Assembly (NCBI GenBank): GCA_027296045.1
Contig: JAPUJS010000354.1
Location: forward strand, 1-36,716
Reading direction: 5' to 3'
Source: a bacterium
GTDB lineage: Bacteria > Latescibacterota > UBA2968
DNA length: 36,716 nucleotides
Part shown: positions 6,403 through 13,885 of the stretch, piece by piece
Position numbering within the stretch: position 1 is the stretch's first letter
How the letters are laid out: every line of letters starts with the position of its first letter
Made by a program: the position numbers and the translations under genes
Notes under the pieces: generated by a model
The model's database searches: none
What the model was told of the DNA's origin: nothing
The model's input: only the letters and a program-made list of their open reading frames with translations

Positions 6403-8367
6403 ATGATGAACAATGTCCGTGCGATTATCTTCGACCTCGACGGCACCCTATTCGACCTCAACCCCCTGGTTCGCAACGCCCGGCAGAGAGTCGCCTACTT
6501 TCTCCACCAAAATGAGCTCTTCGCCTCCCGGGCCTATGCGTTGCGACGGCTCAACAGCCTGGAACGACGCCATGGCCCGTATTATTCCTCCTCCCCCTAT
6601 TATTTCGCCTTCTACGATATCGCCAAGGCCCTCTTTAAAGACAAACCCGAACGCATCCGTCAACTAACCCGAAAAACAGATCCCGATGCCGATCCAATCG
6701 AAGCCTTTGTCGGCGTGCTCGAACAGATCTACAATGCCGAAGATGTAGAAGACATCGCGCCCTACCCCGATGCCGTGCAGACCCTGGCCGAGCTTCGAGA
6801 AGCAGGCTACCTCCTCTTTCTGGTCACCCTGGGCAGGTCTTCTCGTCAGAAGAACAAAATCAACCGACTGGGCATTGGTCCCTATTTCCATCGCATCATC
6901 AACGAAGGCCCGCCTTCTCACGACTACTGGTTTGGAGAGATCTTACAGGACCAAAAATTAAGTCCGGATCAAGTCGTCGTCATCGGTGACCGCACCCAGG
7001 ACGAAATTCGGGCGGGCAACCGATTGGGCTTGCACACCGTGTGGATGCACCGGGGCCGATTTTCGGACACCGAACCCGGCGAAGGCGATCGACCAGACCA
7101 CCAGATCCAATTCCTTGCGCAGCTGCCCACCCTGCTTCACCTGGCCAAACGGGGCAAAAATACGGCCCAACTTAAAATAACCGTCATCGGTGGAGGCACC
7201 GGACTGCCCACCGTTTTGCGGGGTATGCGAACCTACACGGAAGCTCCCACAGCCATCGTCGCCGTTACCGACACCGGCGCATCCTCGGGGCGCATCCGCT
7301 GGAATCTGGGCGTTCCACCGCCCGGCGATATCCGCAATGTGCTCACTGCCCTGGCCGACCCCGACCGCATTTCTCCGGGCCTCTTCCGGGTCTTTCAGCA
7401 CCGGTTTCCCAACAGCGAAGCCGAATCGGGCATTTTCAAAAACGACCACATCGGCAATTTTCTTGTAGCCGCTCTCACCCAGCAATTGGGCGACTTTAAC
7501 AAAGCCATCCAAACCGCATGCAGCATGCTACATATCCGGGGCACCATCCTGCCAGCCAGCCAGGACAATGTGGACATTTGCGCCGAGTTGGAAAACGGGG
7601 AACACCGCTACACAGAATGGATGGTCCGCAAACCCGGCAAACCCCCGCTCAAACGCGCCTACTTGGTCCCCAACGAAGCCATCTTGAAAGAACTCGACCG
7701 AAAAGGCGGCGGACTGAAAAGGATTATTGATCCGGAAACCGGCCAGGTCGAAGTCCAGGCCCGCCGCAAAAAACCAGTGGATCTTCCCCAAAACCAGGCC
7801 AAGGCGCCTCCCGAAGCACTCCAGGCCATCGCCGAGGCCGACATCGTGGTCCTGGGTCCTGGCAGTCTGTTCACCAGTGTCATTACCGATCTCCTCGTGC
7901 CCGACATCCAGAAGGCCCTGCTGGACCGCACCCATGGCCTGACCCTTTATGTGTGCAACATTGTCACCCAGCCAGGCCAGGCCGACGGCTTTAAGGCCTC
8001 CGATCACCTCCGGGCAATCCGCCGCCACTTCCCGCAAAACAAACGGACCAGCGTGGTCGATCATATGCTGGTCCAGGATCCTCGAATCTTTCAAACCCCC
8101 AAAAGCCGTCCCTGGCACCCCCTTCTCAAACAGTATGAAAAAGACGGCAAAGAACTGGTCGAATGTGACAGCGATACCCTCGACGCCCTCGTGCCCTGGA
8201 CCCTGGCCGACCTGGTGGAAGAATTTCAACCCGATATCATGGACCGGGGCGTCGGCGATTTTATCAGCCACGACTCCCACAAAGTGGCCGACGCCATTTG
8301 CCGAATCTATTGCGGACTCAAAGTTCCCGACTACTGGGGCCTCCAGGAGGACACCGATGCCCGTTAA
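6403..8367 (+). CDS. HAD hydrolase fused to YvcK/CofD-like protein
   Basis: The 654-residue protein joins two families. Residues about 6-245 are a HAD phosphatase domain: nucleophile motif FDLDGTLFDL (D11, D13), LVTLGRSSRQK, and the metal motif GDRTQDE followed by AGNRLGLHTVWM. From residue 257 a full YvcK domain begins with ITVIGGGTGLPTVLRG. DTGASSGRIR, PPGDIRNVL and DIVVLGPGSLFTSV follow. YvcK proteins influence gluconeogenic growth and cell shape and bind UDP-sugars in other bacteria. I chose the ATG at 6403 because the HAD fold starts there; an in-frame start at 6367 adds only an unconserved tail. The stop overlaps the next HAD gene by 11 bases. Confidence 0.85.
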   Translation: MMNNVRAIIFDLDGTLFDLNPLVRNARQRVAYFLHQNELFASRAYALRRLNSLERRHGPYYSSSPYYFAFYDIAKALFKDKPERIRQLTRKTDPDADPIEAFVGVLEQIYNAEDVEDIAPYPDAVQTLAELREAGYLLFLVTLGRSSRQKNKINRLGIGPYFHRIINEGPPSHDYWFGEILQDQKLSPDQVVVIGDRTQDEIRAGNRLGLHTVWMHRGRFSDTEPGEGDRPDHQIQFLAQLPTLLHLAKRGKNTAQLKITVIGGGTGLPTVLRGMRTYTEAPTAIVAVTDTGASSGRIRWNLGVPPPGDIRNVLTALADPDRISPGLFRVFQHRFPNSEAESGIFKNDHIGNFLVAALTQQLGDFNKAIQTACSMLHIRGTILPASQDNVDICAELENGEHRYTEWMVRKPGKPPLKRAYLVPNEAILKELDRKGGGLKRIIDPETGQVEVQARRKKPVDLPQNQAKAPPEALQAIAEADIVVLGPGSLFTSVITDLLVPDIQKALLDRTHGLTLYVCNIVTQPGQADGFKASDHLRAIRRHFPQNKRTSVVDHMLVQDPRIFQTPKSRPWHPLLKQYEKDGKELVECDSDTLDALVPWTLADLVEEFQPDIMDRGVGDFISHDSHKVADAICRIYCGLKVPDYWGLQEDTDAR

Positions 8368-9040
8368 AGGCATCCTCTTCGATCTGGACGATACCCTTTT
8401 CGACTGTACCGGCCAGCTTACCGGCCCTGCCCGTTTACGGGCCTCAACCATCTTTCAAAATGCACATTCCCATCTCAACCTGGACGACCTGTCCCAAGAC
8501 CAGGCCCGCCTGGCAGACACCCTCGGTTCCGGCGGGGCAATCGAAAAAATCGGCCGTGCCCACTGCCTTCCCAACGCCCTCGTTCAACAGGCCCTGGAAG
8601 CCTACAACCGCAACGAAGTAGAAGCCATCACGCCCTTCCCGGACGTCCCCGAAACCCTCACCAAACTAAGCGACCAGGGACTTGCCCTGGCCCTGGTGAC
8701 CACCGGACAGCCCGACCGCCAGCGCAGAAAAGTCCACCTGCTCCATCTAGACAGCTATTTTAGCGAACAACAGGGCACACTCATCCTCCACGATGAGCAC
8801 CAAAACCCCCTCAAAGACGACGCGCTTCGCCAGGCCGCTCAAAATCTGGACCTGCCGTTCCAACACCTGCTTGCTGTCGGCGACAAACTGGATGCCGAAA
8901 TCGCCGCCGCAAACCGCCTGGGGCTAACCACCGTCCGGATCCGCCACGGCCGACAAAAAGACCGTTCCCCCCAAACGCAGGAAGAACGCCCGGACCACGA
9001 AATCGACCGGATTTCGGACCTTCTCACACTGCTCATTTAG
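8357..9040 (+). CDS. HAD family hydrolase
   Basis: This 227-residue stand-alone HAD phosphatase has ILFDLDDTLFDC at the N terminus, LVTTGQPDRQRRK as motif II region, and VGDKLDAEIAAANRLGLTTV as the acidic motif. Layout and several phrases match the HAD domain fused to YvcK just upstream, so the two look like duplicates. AGGAGG lies eight bases before the ATG, inside the end of the upstream gene, which indicates coupled translation. The substrate is unknown; small phosphorylated metabolites are usual. Confidence 0.85.
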   Translation: MPVKGILFDLDDTLFDCTGQLTGPARLRASTIFQNAHSHLNLDDLSQDQARLADTLGSGGAIEKIGRAHCLPNALVQQALEAYNRNEVEAITPFPDVPETLTKLSDQGLALALVTTGQPDRQRRKVHLLHLDSYFSEQQGTLILHDEHQNPLKDDALRQAAQNLDLPFQHLLAVGDKLDAEIAAANRLGLTTVRIRHGRQKDRSPQTQEERPDHEIDRISDLLTLLI

Positions 9041-9049
9041 CGATAGCAG

Positions 9050-9151
9050 CTAATTTTCCTTCCCCTCTTCCTTTTTCTGCTTTCTAATAAAATAAAAACC
9101 GATACCAATCACGACCAAGGTTGTCACAGTCATGGAGACAATCAAGTCCAT
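9050..9151 (-). CDS. 33-residue single-pass membrane protein
   Basis: The ORF starts at an ATG eight bases after GGAGG, inside the end of the 73-residue gene. It encodes one hydrophobic helix (about residues 3-22) and a charged tail, RKQKKEEGKEN. The layout resembles many small membrane proteins but I do not recognise a family. It is the last gene of the SAM hydrolase operon and ends 10 bases from the convergent HAD gene. Confidence 0.55.
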   Translation of the reverse strand: MDLIVSMTVTTLVVIGIGFYFIRKQKKEEGKEN

Positions 9152-9363
9152 CGCCTGAACCTCCTTTGGGAAGGATTCAACCTTCGCATTCTGAGACCGA
9201 CATAGATGCACAACATCCCATCGATCAATCCAATCATTGCAAGAACAGGATAGGGCACAGGGAGGCGGGTTTGGAGAAGCGGACCGAAATATCCCGTCAG
9301 AATCATACCTACTCCTAAATTAATAAATGCTTGTCCAAGATCATAAACCTGATTTTGATTCAT
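9142..9363 (-). CDS. 73-residue two-helix membrane protein
   Basis: Two hydrophobic segments are visible, about residues 10-30 and 36-58, separated by PLLQTRLPVPYP and followed by a basic tail (RMRRLNPSQRRFRRW). No family is recognised. The start overlaps the stop of the SAM hydrolase gene in an ATGA arrangement, so translation is probably coupled. The positive tail predicts a cytoplasmic C terminus. Confidence 0.65.
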   Translation of the reverse strand: MNQNQVYDLGQAFINLGVGMILTGYFGPLLQTRLPVPYPVLAMIGLIDGMLCIYVGLRMRRLNPSQRRFRRWT

Positions 9364-10175
9364 CTGTCTTTTCCTATCAGTCGGACCTCGTCCCCCCGCT
9401 GAACTCCCATTTCCTCCGCCGCACTCCCTCCATTGACCGATATTTCCAACGTGCCCTGACTCCCATACAGCAACAACGGTTCCCCCTGTACCACATCCCC
9501 ATAGGTCCGGTGAATTCGATGAAATATCTGTCCGCCAATTTCAACCACCCGACCTTCCACAGCAGCCTCCACCTGTTCTTCAGACAAATTGCTGATCCCA
9601 TTTCCAAACCGGTCCACATGAACAATCCGGCCGGTCAGCCGGTCTGCTTCCTCTCGAACCGCCCATACATCGAGCATCACCGGATCGGTCACAAACGGAC
9701 CAAAAGCCTCTATTTCGACTCCCTGGCATAAATACCCAGCAGCCGGGGCAAACACATCCCGACCATGAAATGTGGCACTCACATCTTTTCGCATCCACTC
9801 CGGGTTTTCCAAACTGACCATCCGGCAATCGGCCTCGGCCTGAAAAACAGGTGTAAACACCCCGTTATCCGGCCCCACAAACCGATAGCGGGCCGTTTCC
9901 ACCACCAATCCCCGCCGTTTCCTGCCCACACCCGGATCCACCACAACAACATGAATCGTCCCGTCCGGAAAGTGCGGATAGGCAGTATGAAAAATATAGG
10001 CCCCGGCTTCCACGTCCTGTGGAGGAATCTCGTGCGTGATATCCACCACGGTAACCGACCCCGCAATCTCCAAAACCACCCCTTTCATCGCCCCCACATA
10101 ACCATCTTGAACGCCAAAATCGGTTGTCAAAGTCACAATACCGGGCCGATCGGCTGCTGTACTATTTTGTGACAA
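9360..10175 (-). CDS. S-adenosyl-L-methionine hydrolase (adenosine-forming), DUF62 family
   Basis: Members of this family hydrolyse SAM to adenosine and methionine, and relatives form the SAM-dependent halogenases. The 271-residue protein begins with the family motif VTLTTDFGVQDGYVGAMKG. It contains DITHEIPPQDVEAGA, VHVVVVDPGVG-like IHVVVVDPGVGRKRRG, GPDNGVF and the C-terminal VHVDRFGNGISNL. The start is a TTG with GGGAGG nine bases upstream. That TTG lies inside a perfect 19-base palindrome. The halogenase-specific extra loop is not obvious, so hydrolase is favoured. Confidence 0.9.
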   Translation of the reverse strand: MSQNSTAADRPGIVTLTTDFGVQDGYVGAMKGVVLEIAGSVTVVDITHEIPPQDVEAGAYIFHTAYPHFPDGTIHVVVVDPGVGRKRRGLVVETARYRFVGPDNGVFTPVFQAEADCRMVSLENPEWMRKDVSATFHGRDVFAPAAGYLCQGVEIEAFGPFVTDPVMLDVWAVREEADRLTGRIVHVDRFGNGISNLSEEQVEAAVEGRVVEIGGQIFHRIHRTYGDVVQGEPLLLYGSQGTLEISVNGGSAAEEMGVQRGDEVRLIGKDR

Positions 10176-10211
10176 AATAGAATACCTCCCTATAACATTT
10201 TGTAATAAAAT
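10162..10211. promoter_or_regulatory. Palindrome over the SAM hydrolase start, plus a second copy
   Basis: CTATTTTGTGACAAAATAG (10162-10180) is a perfect 9+1+9 palindrome that includes the TTG start codon of the SAM hydrolase gene. A near copy, ATTTTGTAATAAAAT (10197-10211, one mismatch), is centred 33 bases away, about three helical turns. The pair could be a dimeric operator; the first copy could also form an RNA hairpin that hides the start codon. Confidence 0.6.
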
Positions 10212-10282
10212 CGATCTTAAATCCGTAGTTCTCTATTTTTTCTGCAAACGAAATTTAATTTAAAAACAATAATTTATACTTC

Positions 10283-10291
10283 ATTATAACA
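10283..10291 (-). promoter_or_regulatory. Extended -10 promoter for the SAM hydrolase operon
   Basis: The minus strand reads TGTTATAAT, a perfect TATAAT with the TGn extension that can replace a good -35 box; I see no convincing -35. Transcription would start near 10276, about 100 bases before the TTG. It faces away from the sigma-54 site 13 bases further along. Confidence 0.55.
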
Positions 10292-10303
10292 AGACTCACA
10301 TTC

Positions 10304-10318
10304 TGGCACACCCTTTGC
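10304..10318 (+). promoter_or_regulatory. Sigma-54 (-24/-12) promoter
   Basis: TGGCAC-ACCCT-TTGC matches the RpoN consensus TGGCAC-N5-TTGC at every defined base with the right spacing (GG at 10305-10306, GC at 10317-10318). Transcription should start near 10330, giving a leader of about 175 bases before the response regulator. An enhancer-binding activator is required for this class; none is encoded in the window. Confidence 0.8.
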
Positions 10319-10371
10319 GGTTAAGTAGATCAAATAGAACTGCCAAGCGTAGCTGACACTCCTGGAGATCG

Positions 10372-10495
10372 GAATCGGAGGGCACTGTCCGGCCAGATCC
10401 GGCAGTATCGGGGGAGAGCAATCACTGCTGGATCTGAATCGGCCTCCCTCCGATTCTCCTGGGAATCAGACGCTCCATAACTCCTTAGTCAGGAG
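10372..10495 (+). ncRNA. Structured 5' leader of the response regulator mRNA
   Basis: The outer stem GAATCGGAGGG (10372-10382) pairs perfectly with CCCTCCGATTC (10446-10456). Nested inside, CAGATCCGGCAG (10394-10405) pairs with CTGCTGGATCTG (10425-10436) with one G-U pair around a 19-base loop. Next to the gene, CTCCT (10481-10485) pairs with AGGAG (10491-10495), the ribosome binding site. I do not recognise a known riboswitch. It could regulate in cis, or be a small RNA cut from the leader. Confidence 0.55.
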
Positions 10496-10504
10496 CAAGG
10501 AACT

Positions 10505-10879
10505 GTGGCAAATATACTGATTATCGACGACGAGCCAGACATCTGTGAAATCCTTCAAACCTTTTTGGAGGAGAACGGTTATACAGTCCAGATCGCCACC
10601 TCATCGGAAAGCGTTCTGGAAGACGTCAAACAAGCTCCCCCGGATCTGATTTTGCTCGACGTGGTCATGCCCGGCAAAAGCGGCTTTGACCTCCTCCCCC
10701 ACCTCAAAACCATCGCACCCAATACCTTCATCGTGGTCATCACCGGTGTAAACGACTACCGAATTGCCGACCTGTTCTACGAAAGCGGCATCAACGGCTT
10801 TCTCACCAAACCCATCCGATTGGACAACCTGCGGCTCACCATCAACCGATTGCTCGCCCCACCTGTTACACCCGCGTAA
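10505..10879 (+). CDS. Single-domain response regulator
   Basis: The 124-residue protein is a lone receiver domain: acidic pair D8/D9 (IIDDEPD), phosphoacceptor D52 (LLDVVMPG), switch T80 (VVITG) and K102 (FLTKP). There is no output domain. It starts at GTG with AGGAG nine bases upstream. The sigma-54 promoter and long structured leader suggest conditional production, unusual for such a small gene. The nearest kinases are at 15.25 kb and 27.4 kb, so its partner is not established. Confidence 0.9.
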   Translation: MANILIIDDEPDICEILQTFLEENGYTVQIATSSESVLEDVKQAPPDLILLDVVMPGKSGFDLLPHLKTIAPNTFIVVITGVNDYRIADLFYESGINGFLTKPIRLDNLRLTINRLLAPPVTPA

Positions 10880-10891
10880 AAAAACCTGCCC

Positions 10892-10919
10892 AGCCGCAGC
10901 ACTCCCTGCGGCTTTTTTT
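10892..10919 (+). terminator. Rho-independent terminator
   Basis: AGCCGCAG (10892-10899) pairs with CTGCGGCT (10906-10913) around a six-base loop and is followed by seven T. It closes the response regulator transcript. It lies six bases from the convergent radC stop. Confidence 0.9.
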
Positions 10920-10924
10920 CGACT

Positions 10925-11614
10925 TCAAAAAACCCCCGCTTCCTTCATACTCAAAAATCGTTCCGATCCCACCACAATGTGATCCAACACCTCAATCCCC
11001 ATAATCTCGCCTGCCTGCACCATCCGCCTGGTCAGTTCAATATCCTCCTGGCTGGGCGTGACATCCCCCGAAGGGTGGTTGTGCGCCAAAATAACACTGG
11101 CCGCCGAAGAGCCAACAGCAGGGGCAAACACTTCCCGGGGATGGACTAAGCTAGCATTAAGAGATCCAACCGACACATCTTCCCTGCAAATGACCTGATT
11201 CCGTGCGTTCAAAAAGAACGCCACAAAATGTTCCTTGCGCCGGTCCTTAATGTCCGTCAACAGTCCCACCACATCCGAAGGCCGTGAAATCGAAGGGGCG
11301 ATTCCCATTCCCTGATTCAACCCTCTTTTGGCCAATTCAAATCCGGCAATCAGTCCTGCCGCCTTCGCCCGACCAATGCCCTTGATCTGGATCAACGCAG
11401 CAAGATCCATCTGCATCAAACCCTCCGGCGTGTGCTTCCGCAAAATCGCCTTGGTCACCTCCAACACGTTTCGCCCTTCGTAGCCTGTTCGCAACAAAAT
11501 AGCCAGCAACTCCTCATCCTTCAATGCTTCTGGTCCCAGCCGTTCTAATTTTTCCCGCGGCATATCCACATCTGCGACACCAGCAATACCTCTGCCTCGA
11601 ACCCCAACTTCCAT
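10925..11614 (-). CDS. radC: RadC family JAMM-domain protein
   Basis: The 229-residue protein has an N-terminal helix-hairpin-helix region (LIQIKGIGRAKA, about 78-90). A C-terminal MPN/JAMM metallopeptidase-like domain follows, with HNHPSGD and the downstream SQED-D/T pattern. RadC was named for DNA repair but that role is disputed; its biochemical activity is not settled. AAAGGAGG precedes the ATG by five bases. The leader can fold so that this site is partly hidden (see 11623-11679). Confidence 0.92.
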   Translation of the reverse strand: MEVGVRGRGIAGVADVDMPREKLERLGPEALKDEELLAILLRTGYEGRNVLEVTKAILRKHTPEGLMQMDLAALIQIKGIGRAKAAGLIAGFELAKRGLNQGMGIAPSISRPSDVVGLLTDIKDRRKEHFVAFFLNARNQVICREDVSVGSLNASLVHPREVFAPAVGSSAASVILAHNHPSGDVTPSQEDIELTRRMVQAGEIMGIEVLDHIVVGSERFLSMKEAGVF

Positions 11615-11622
11615 CTCGACCT

Positions 11623-11679
11623 CCTTTGGTTTACCTGAACCTCACAGGCAAATGGTGTTCCTACATTACAAACCAAAGG
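11623..11679 (-). promoter_or_regulatory. radC leader stem overlapping the ribosome binding site
   Basis: On the minus strand CCTTTGGTTT (11679-11670) is perfectly complementary to AAACCAAAGG (11632-11623). The second arm overlaps the radC ribosome binding site (AAAGGAGG, 11627-11620). The 37-base loop contains a small CCTG/CAGG hairpin. Folding would reduce access to the site, suggesting translational control. Confidence 0.5.
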
Positions 11680-11789
11680 AAGATCCTGTTTTTTTGCATG
11701 TTATCATCCGGTTTGCCAATCGCTGTATCACAAAAATGGAAAGATTCTTTCAATTGTTCGAATCGGAACAGCACACCGCGACCACATCC

Positions 11790-12425
11790 TCAGGGCAGCG
11801 AGACATGCAAATGGTCAGCGGTGCCCACGTGCCGAAGGGTCTGAAACCCCGCCCATCTCAAAAAAAATTCCAACAGCCAATTTCGTACTTCGTTCCGACC
11901 TGAAGTCCTCAAATCGATCGCGTGAACATACCCGTCCGGCTGGGTATAATGCAACGAACGGTGGAGAGATGGCAGCCCCATTGCCTGATACGCTTCCGGT
12001 GTCCGGGACACATCGGTCACCACCAAACTACGGTCCACCAACAACACCATCCCGACCCCCACGCGCAAAAACGGGTGCAACATCTGAAATTCCTGTCGCA
12101 CCGTTTCGGTTTTTGCATGCCCCCCGGAGAAAGACAACAATATATAGCCCCAGAATCCCAGCAAGAGCAGACCGGCCACCATCGCCTTCCCCTTCAGAAT
12201 AGACTTGGACATTCCCCCCCGCCCCAATATCTTTCTGGAAATTGCCTGCACGTAAACAAACAGCAAAATAAACGGCAGAAAACTCCCGCAATACAAAGCC
12301 GTCCAGGCGTGATATCCATATGTCTGTATCAAAAAAGCAGCCCCTCTTAACAACAACACGAAGGGGAGCAAAGCCAGAAATACAATCCCCGTACAATAAA
12401 GTACCGTATATAAAAAGCGGCGCAT
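11790..12425 (-). CDS. Membrane protein with M15-like peptidase domain
   Basis: The 211-residue protein has three predicted membrane helices in the first 100 residues and a C-terminal extracytoplasmic domain. That domain shows SLHYTQPDGYVHAIDL and HLHVSLP. These fit the pattern S-x-H ... G-x-x-x-A-x-D ... H-x-H of zinc-binding M15/D-Ala-D-Ala carboxypeptidase-type and endolysin-type peptidases. A role in trimming peptidoglycan peptides is therefore inferred. I chose the ATG at 12425 (GGAG seven bases upstream); a GTG at 12479 has no ribosome binding site. Overall similarity to known families is weak. Confidence 0.5.
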   Translation of the reverse strand: MRRFLYTVLYCTGIVFLALLPFVLLLRGAAFLIQTYGYHAWTALYCGSFLPFILLFVYVQAISRKILGRGGMSKSILKGKAMVAGLLLLGFWGYILLSFSGGHAKTETVRQEFQMLHPFLRVGVGMVLLVDRSLVVTDVSRTPEAYQAMGLPSLHRSLHYTQPDGYVHAIDLRTSGRNEVRNWLLEFFLRWAGFQTLRHVGTADHLHVSLP

Positions 12426-12502
12426 TTCCACACTCCAGTCAAAAGCGTTCTTCCATTTGACCAGGGCAACAAGATTCACAAAAAATCAAGTCAGGAGGCC
12501 CT

Positions 12503-13246
12503 ATGTCTAACGCAAGTGCTTGTATCCGTAACTGGCGAGACCCCGACGCCTACGTCGGCCACGATTCTGCCGTTGTATTCCCCATTTTGTCTGCCCGATC
12601 GGAAAACTCCGATGATCCTTACGCCTGCCTGGAAAATTTCCAGTCCCTCACCTGGCATGCTGTTCAGGGCGGCCAAAAGTCCGACTTCCACCATCACCAG
12701 GGCAGAGAACAATACTACTATATCCTCTCCGGCACCGGCGAAGTACTCATCAACGACCAGCGCTACCCGGTGCGGGAGGGCACAGCTGCCTATTTCCCTC
12801 CCGAAATCGATCACCAGCTCTTTTCAGATTCTGAAAACGACTTTCTCGAACACCTGGTGATCACCAGCGCCGTGGATCGAAAAGACAGCCAGCCCTGTGT
12901 GGTCAACTGGCGAGAATCTCTGCCCCAGGATGAGGGCCATGGCGACTGCATCCGGTGGCGACTCCTGTCGGCAATCGATGGGAAAAATCAGATCGATCAG
13001 GCCTGCCTGCTTCGCACCCACTTTCTGGGCAGACAGGCTCTGGTCAAAGGCAAGTCTTCCAACATGCACAAACACGACCAGATGGAGCAACTCTACTATA
13101 TTCTCAAAGGCCATGCCACGATGCTCATCAACGATGAACCCCACCGACTGGTCGAAGGTGATGTGGCCTATCTTCCCAGAGGGACTTTTCATAAAATCAT
13201 TAACGAGGACTACGACGGCTGGCTTTCGTATTTGGTAATCAGTTGA
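12503..13246 (+). CDS. Bicupin (two cupin domains)
   Basis: The 247-residue protein contains two cupin barrels. The first has HHHQGREQYYYILSGTGEV and PPEIDHQL; the second has HKHDQMEQLYYILKGHA and PRGTFHKI. Each has the His-x-His, Glu and later His ligands expected for a metal-binding cupin. Bicupins include dioxygenases, isomerases and oxalate decarboxylases; nothing here selects one. AGGAGG lies four bases before the ATG. A single-domain cupin follows 65 bases downstream, so the two probably act on related substrates. Confidence 0.85.
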   Translation: MSNASACIRNWRDPDAYVGHDSAVVFPILSARSENSDDPYACLENFQSLTWHAVQGGQKSDFHHHQGREQYYYILSGTGEVLINDQRYPVREGTAAYFPPEIDHQLFSDSENDFLEHLVITSAVDRKDSQPCVVNWRESLPQDEGHGDCIRWRLLSAIDGKNQIDQACLLRTHFLGRQALVKGKSSNMHKHDQMEQLYYILKGHATMLINDEPHRLVEGDVAYLPRGTFHKIINEDYDGWLSYLVIS

Positions 13247-13311
13247 AATATATGCGATTTCAGAATAAACTACCACCCGCGGAAGAAACCCAATAGGTAA
13301 GGAGACCGCCG

Positions 13312-13716
13312 ATGCCGCTGAACAACCCCATTCTCGATGCCACCCTTAACAACATCAACCTCAAGGAAGTCAAAAAAGAAATGGGACCTCCCAATTGGGT
13401 TCGTGCCATTGTCGACCTCGACCACGTACGGGGCACCATCATCTGCCAGGAATCTGGCAAAATCAACGACAACCATTGCCACAGCTATGACGAATGGTGG
13501 ATCATCCTCGAAGGCGAAATCGACTGGATCATCGAAGGCCGTGAAGACAGCCCCGTCCACGCCAAAGCCGGCGACTTCGTCTTCGTCCCTGCCCTCACCT
13601 ACCACCACATCTTCCCCAAAGGCGGCAAACCGTCCATCCGCCTCGGCATCTCTTTTCCCGGACAGGGCCATTTGCACGAAAGACCCGAAAGAAAGCTCAA
13701 AATCTCGGCAGAATAA
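13312..13716 (+). CDS. Single-domain cupin protein
   Basis: The 134-residue protein has one cupin domain: motif 1 HCHSYDEWWIILEGEIDW and motif 2 GDFVFVPALTYHHIFPKGG. Metal ligands H, H, E and H are visible. Aromatic residues replace the more usual small ones in motif 1. GGAG lies eight bases before the ATG. It shares a transcript with the bicupin and is closed by a strong terminator. Substrate unknown. Confidence 0.85.
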   Translation: MPLNNPILDATLNNINLKEVKKEMGPPNWVRAIVDLDHVRGTIICQESGKINDNHCHSYDEWWIILEGEIDWIIEGREDSPVHAKAGDFVFVPALTYHHIFPKGGKPSIRLGISFPGQGHLHERPERKLKISAE

Positions 13717-13741
13717 TTGCGCCACAATGCGAACCATAAAC

Positions 13742-13786
13742 GATGAAAAAGGCCGGTGCCTGAAGAAGACACTGGCTTTTTTCATC
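13742..13786. terminator. Bidirectional terminator after the cupin genes
   Basis: A 17-pair stem (13742-13758 with 13770-13786, two G-U pairs) has a GC core, GGCCGGTG/CACTGGCT, flanked by A-run and T-run. It can therefore terminate on either strand, mainly the plus-strand cupin transcript. Confidence 0.85.
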
Positions 13787-13855
13787 TTCAACACTTGCGC
13801 CGACCGAATTGGGTCGGTTCACATACCATTTGGAAAACAATCTATGGGATGGAAC

Positions 13856-13885
13856 AAAAAAAAGCCATAGGCAAAGCCTATGGCT
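13856..13885 (-). terminator. Minus-strand terminator, probably of the kinase operon
   Basis: AGCCATAGGC and GCCTATGGCT form a perfect 10-pair stem around AAA; on the minus strand it is followed by eight T. The only minus-strand genes upstream are the histidine kinase and LOG genes ending at 15251. The IS element now lies between that stop codon and this terminator. Confidence 0.8.

Noticed and set aside
7528..8451. A 307-codon open frame opposite the YvcK domain
   Set aside because: YvcK motifs on the plus strand are complete, so this is a compositional shadow.
9360..10175. SAM-dependent fluorinase or chlorinase
   Set aside because: The halogenase-specific insertion is not evident, and plain DUF62 hydrolases are far more common.
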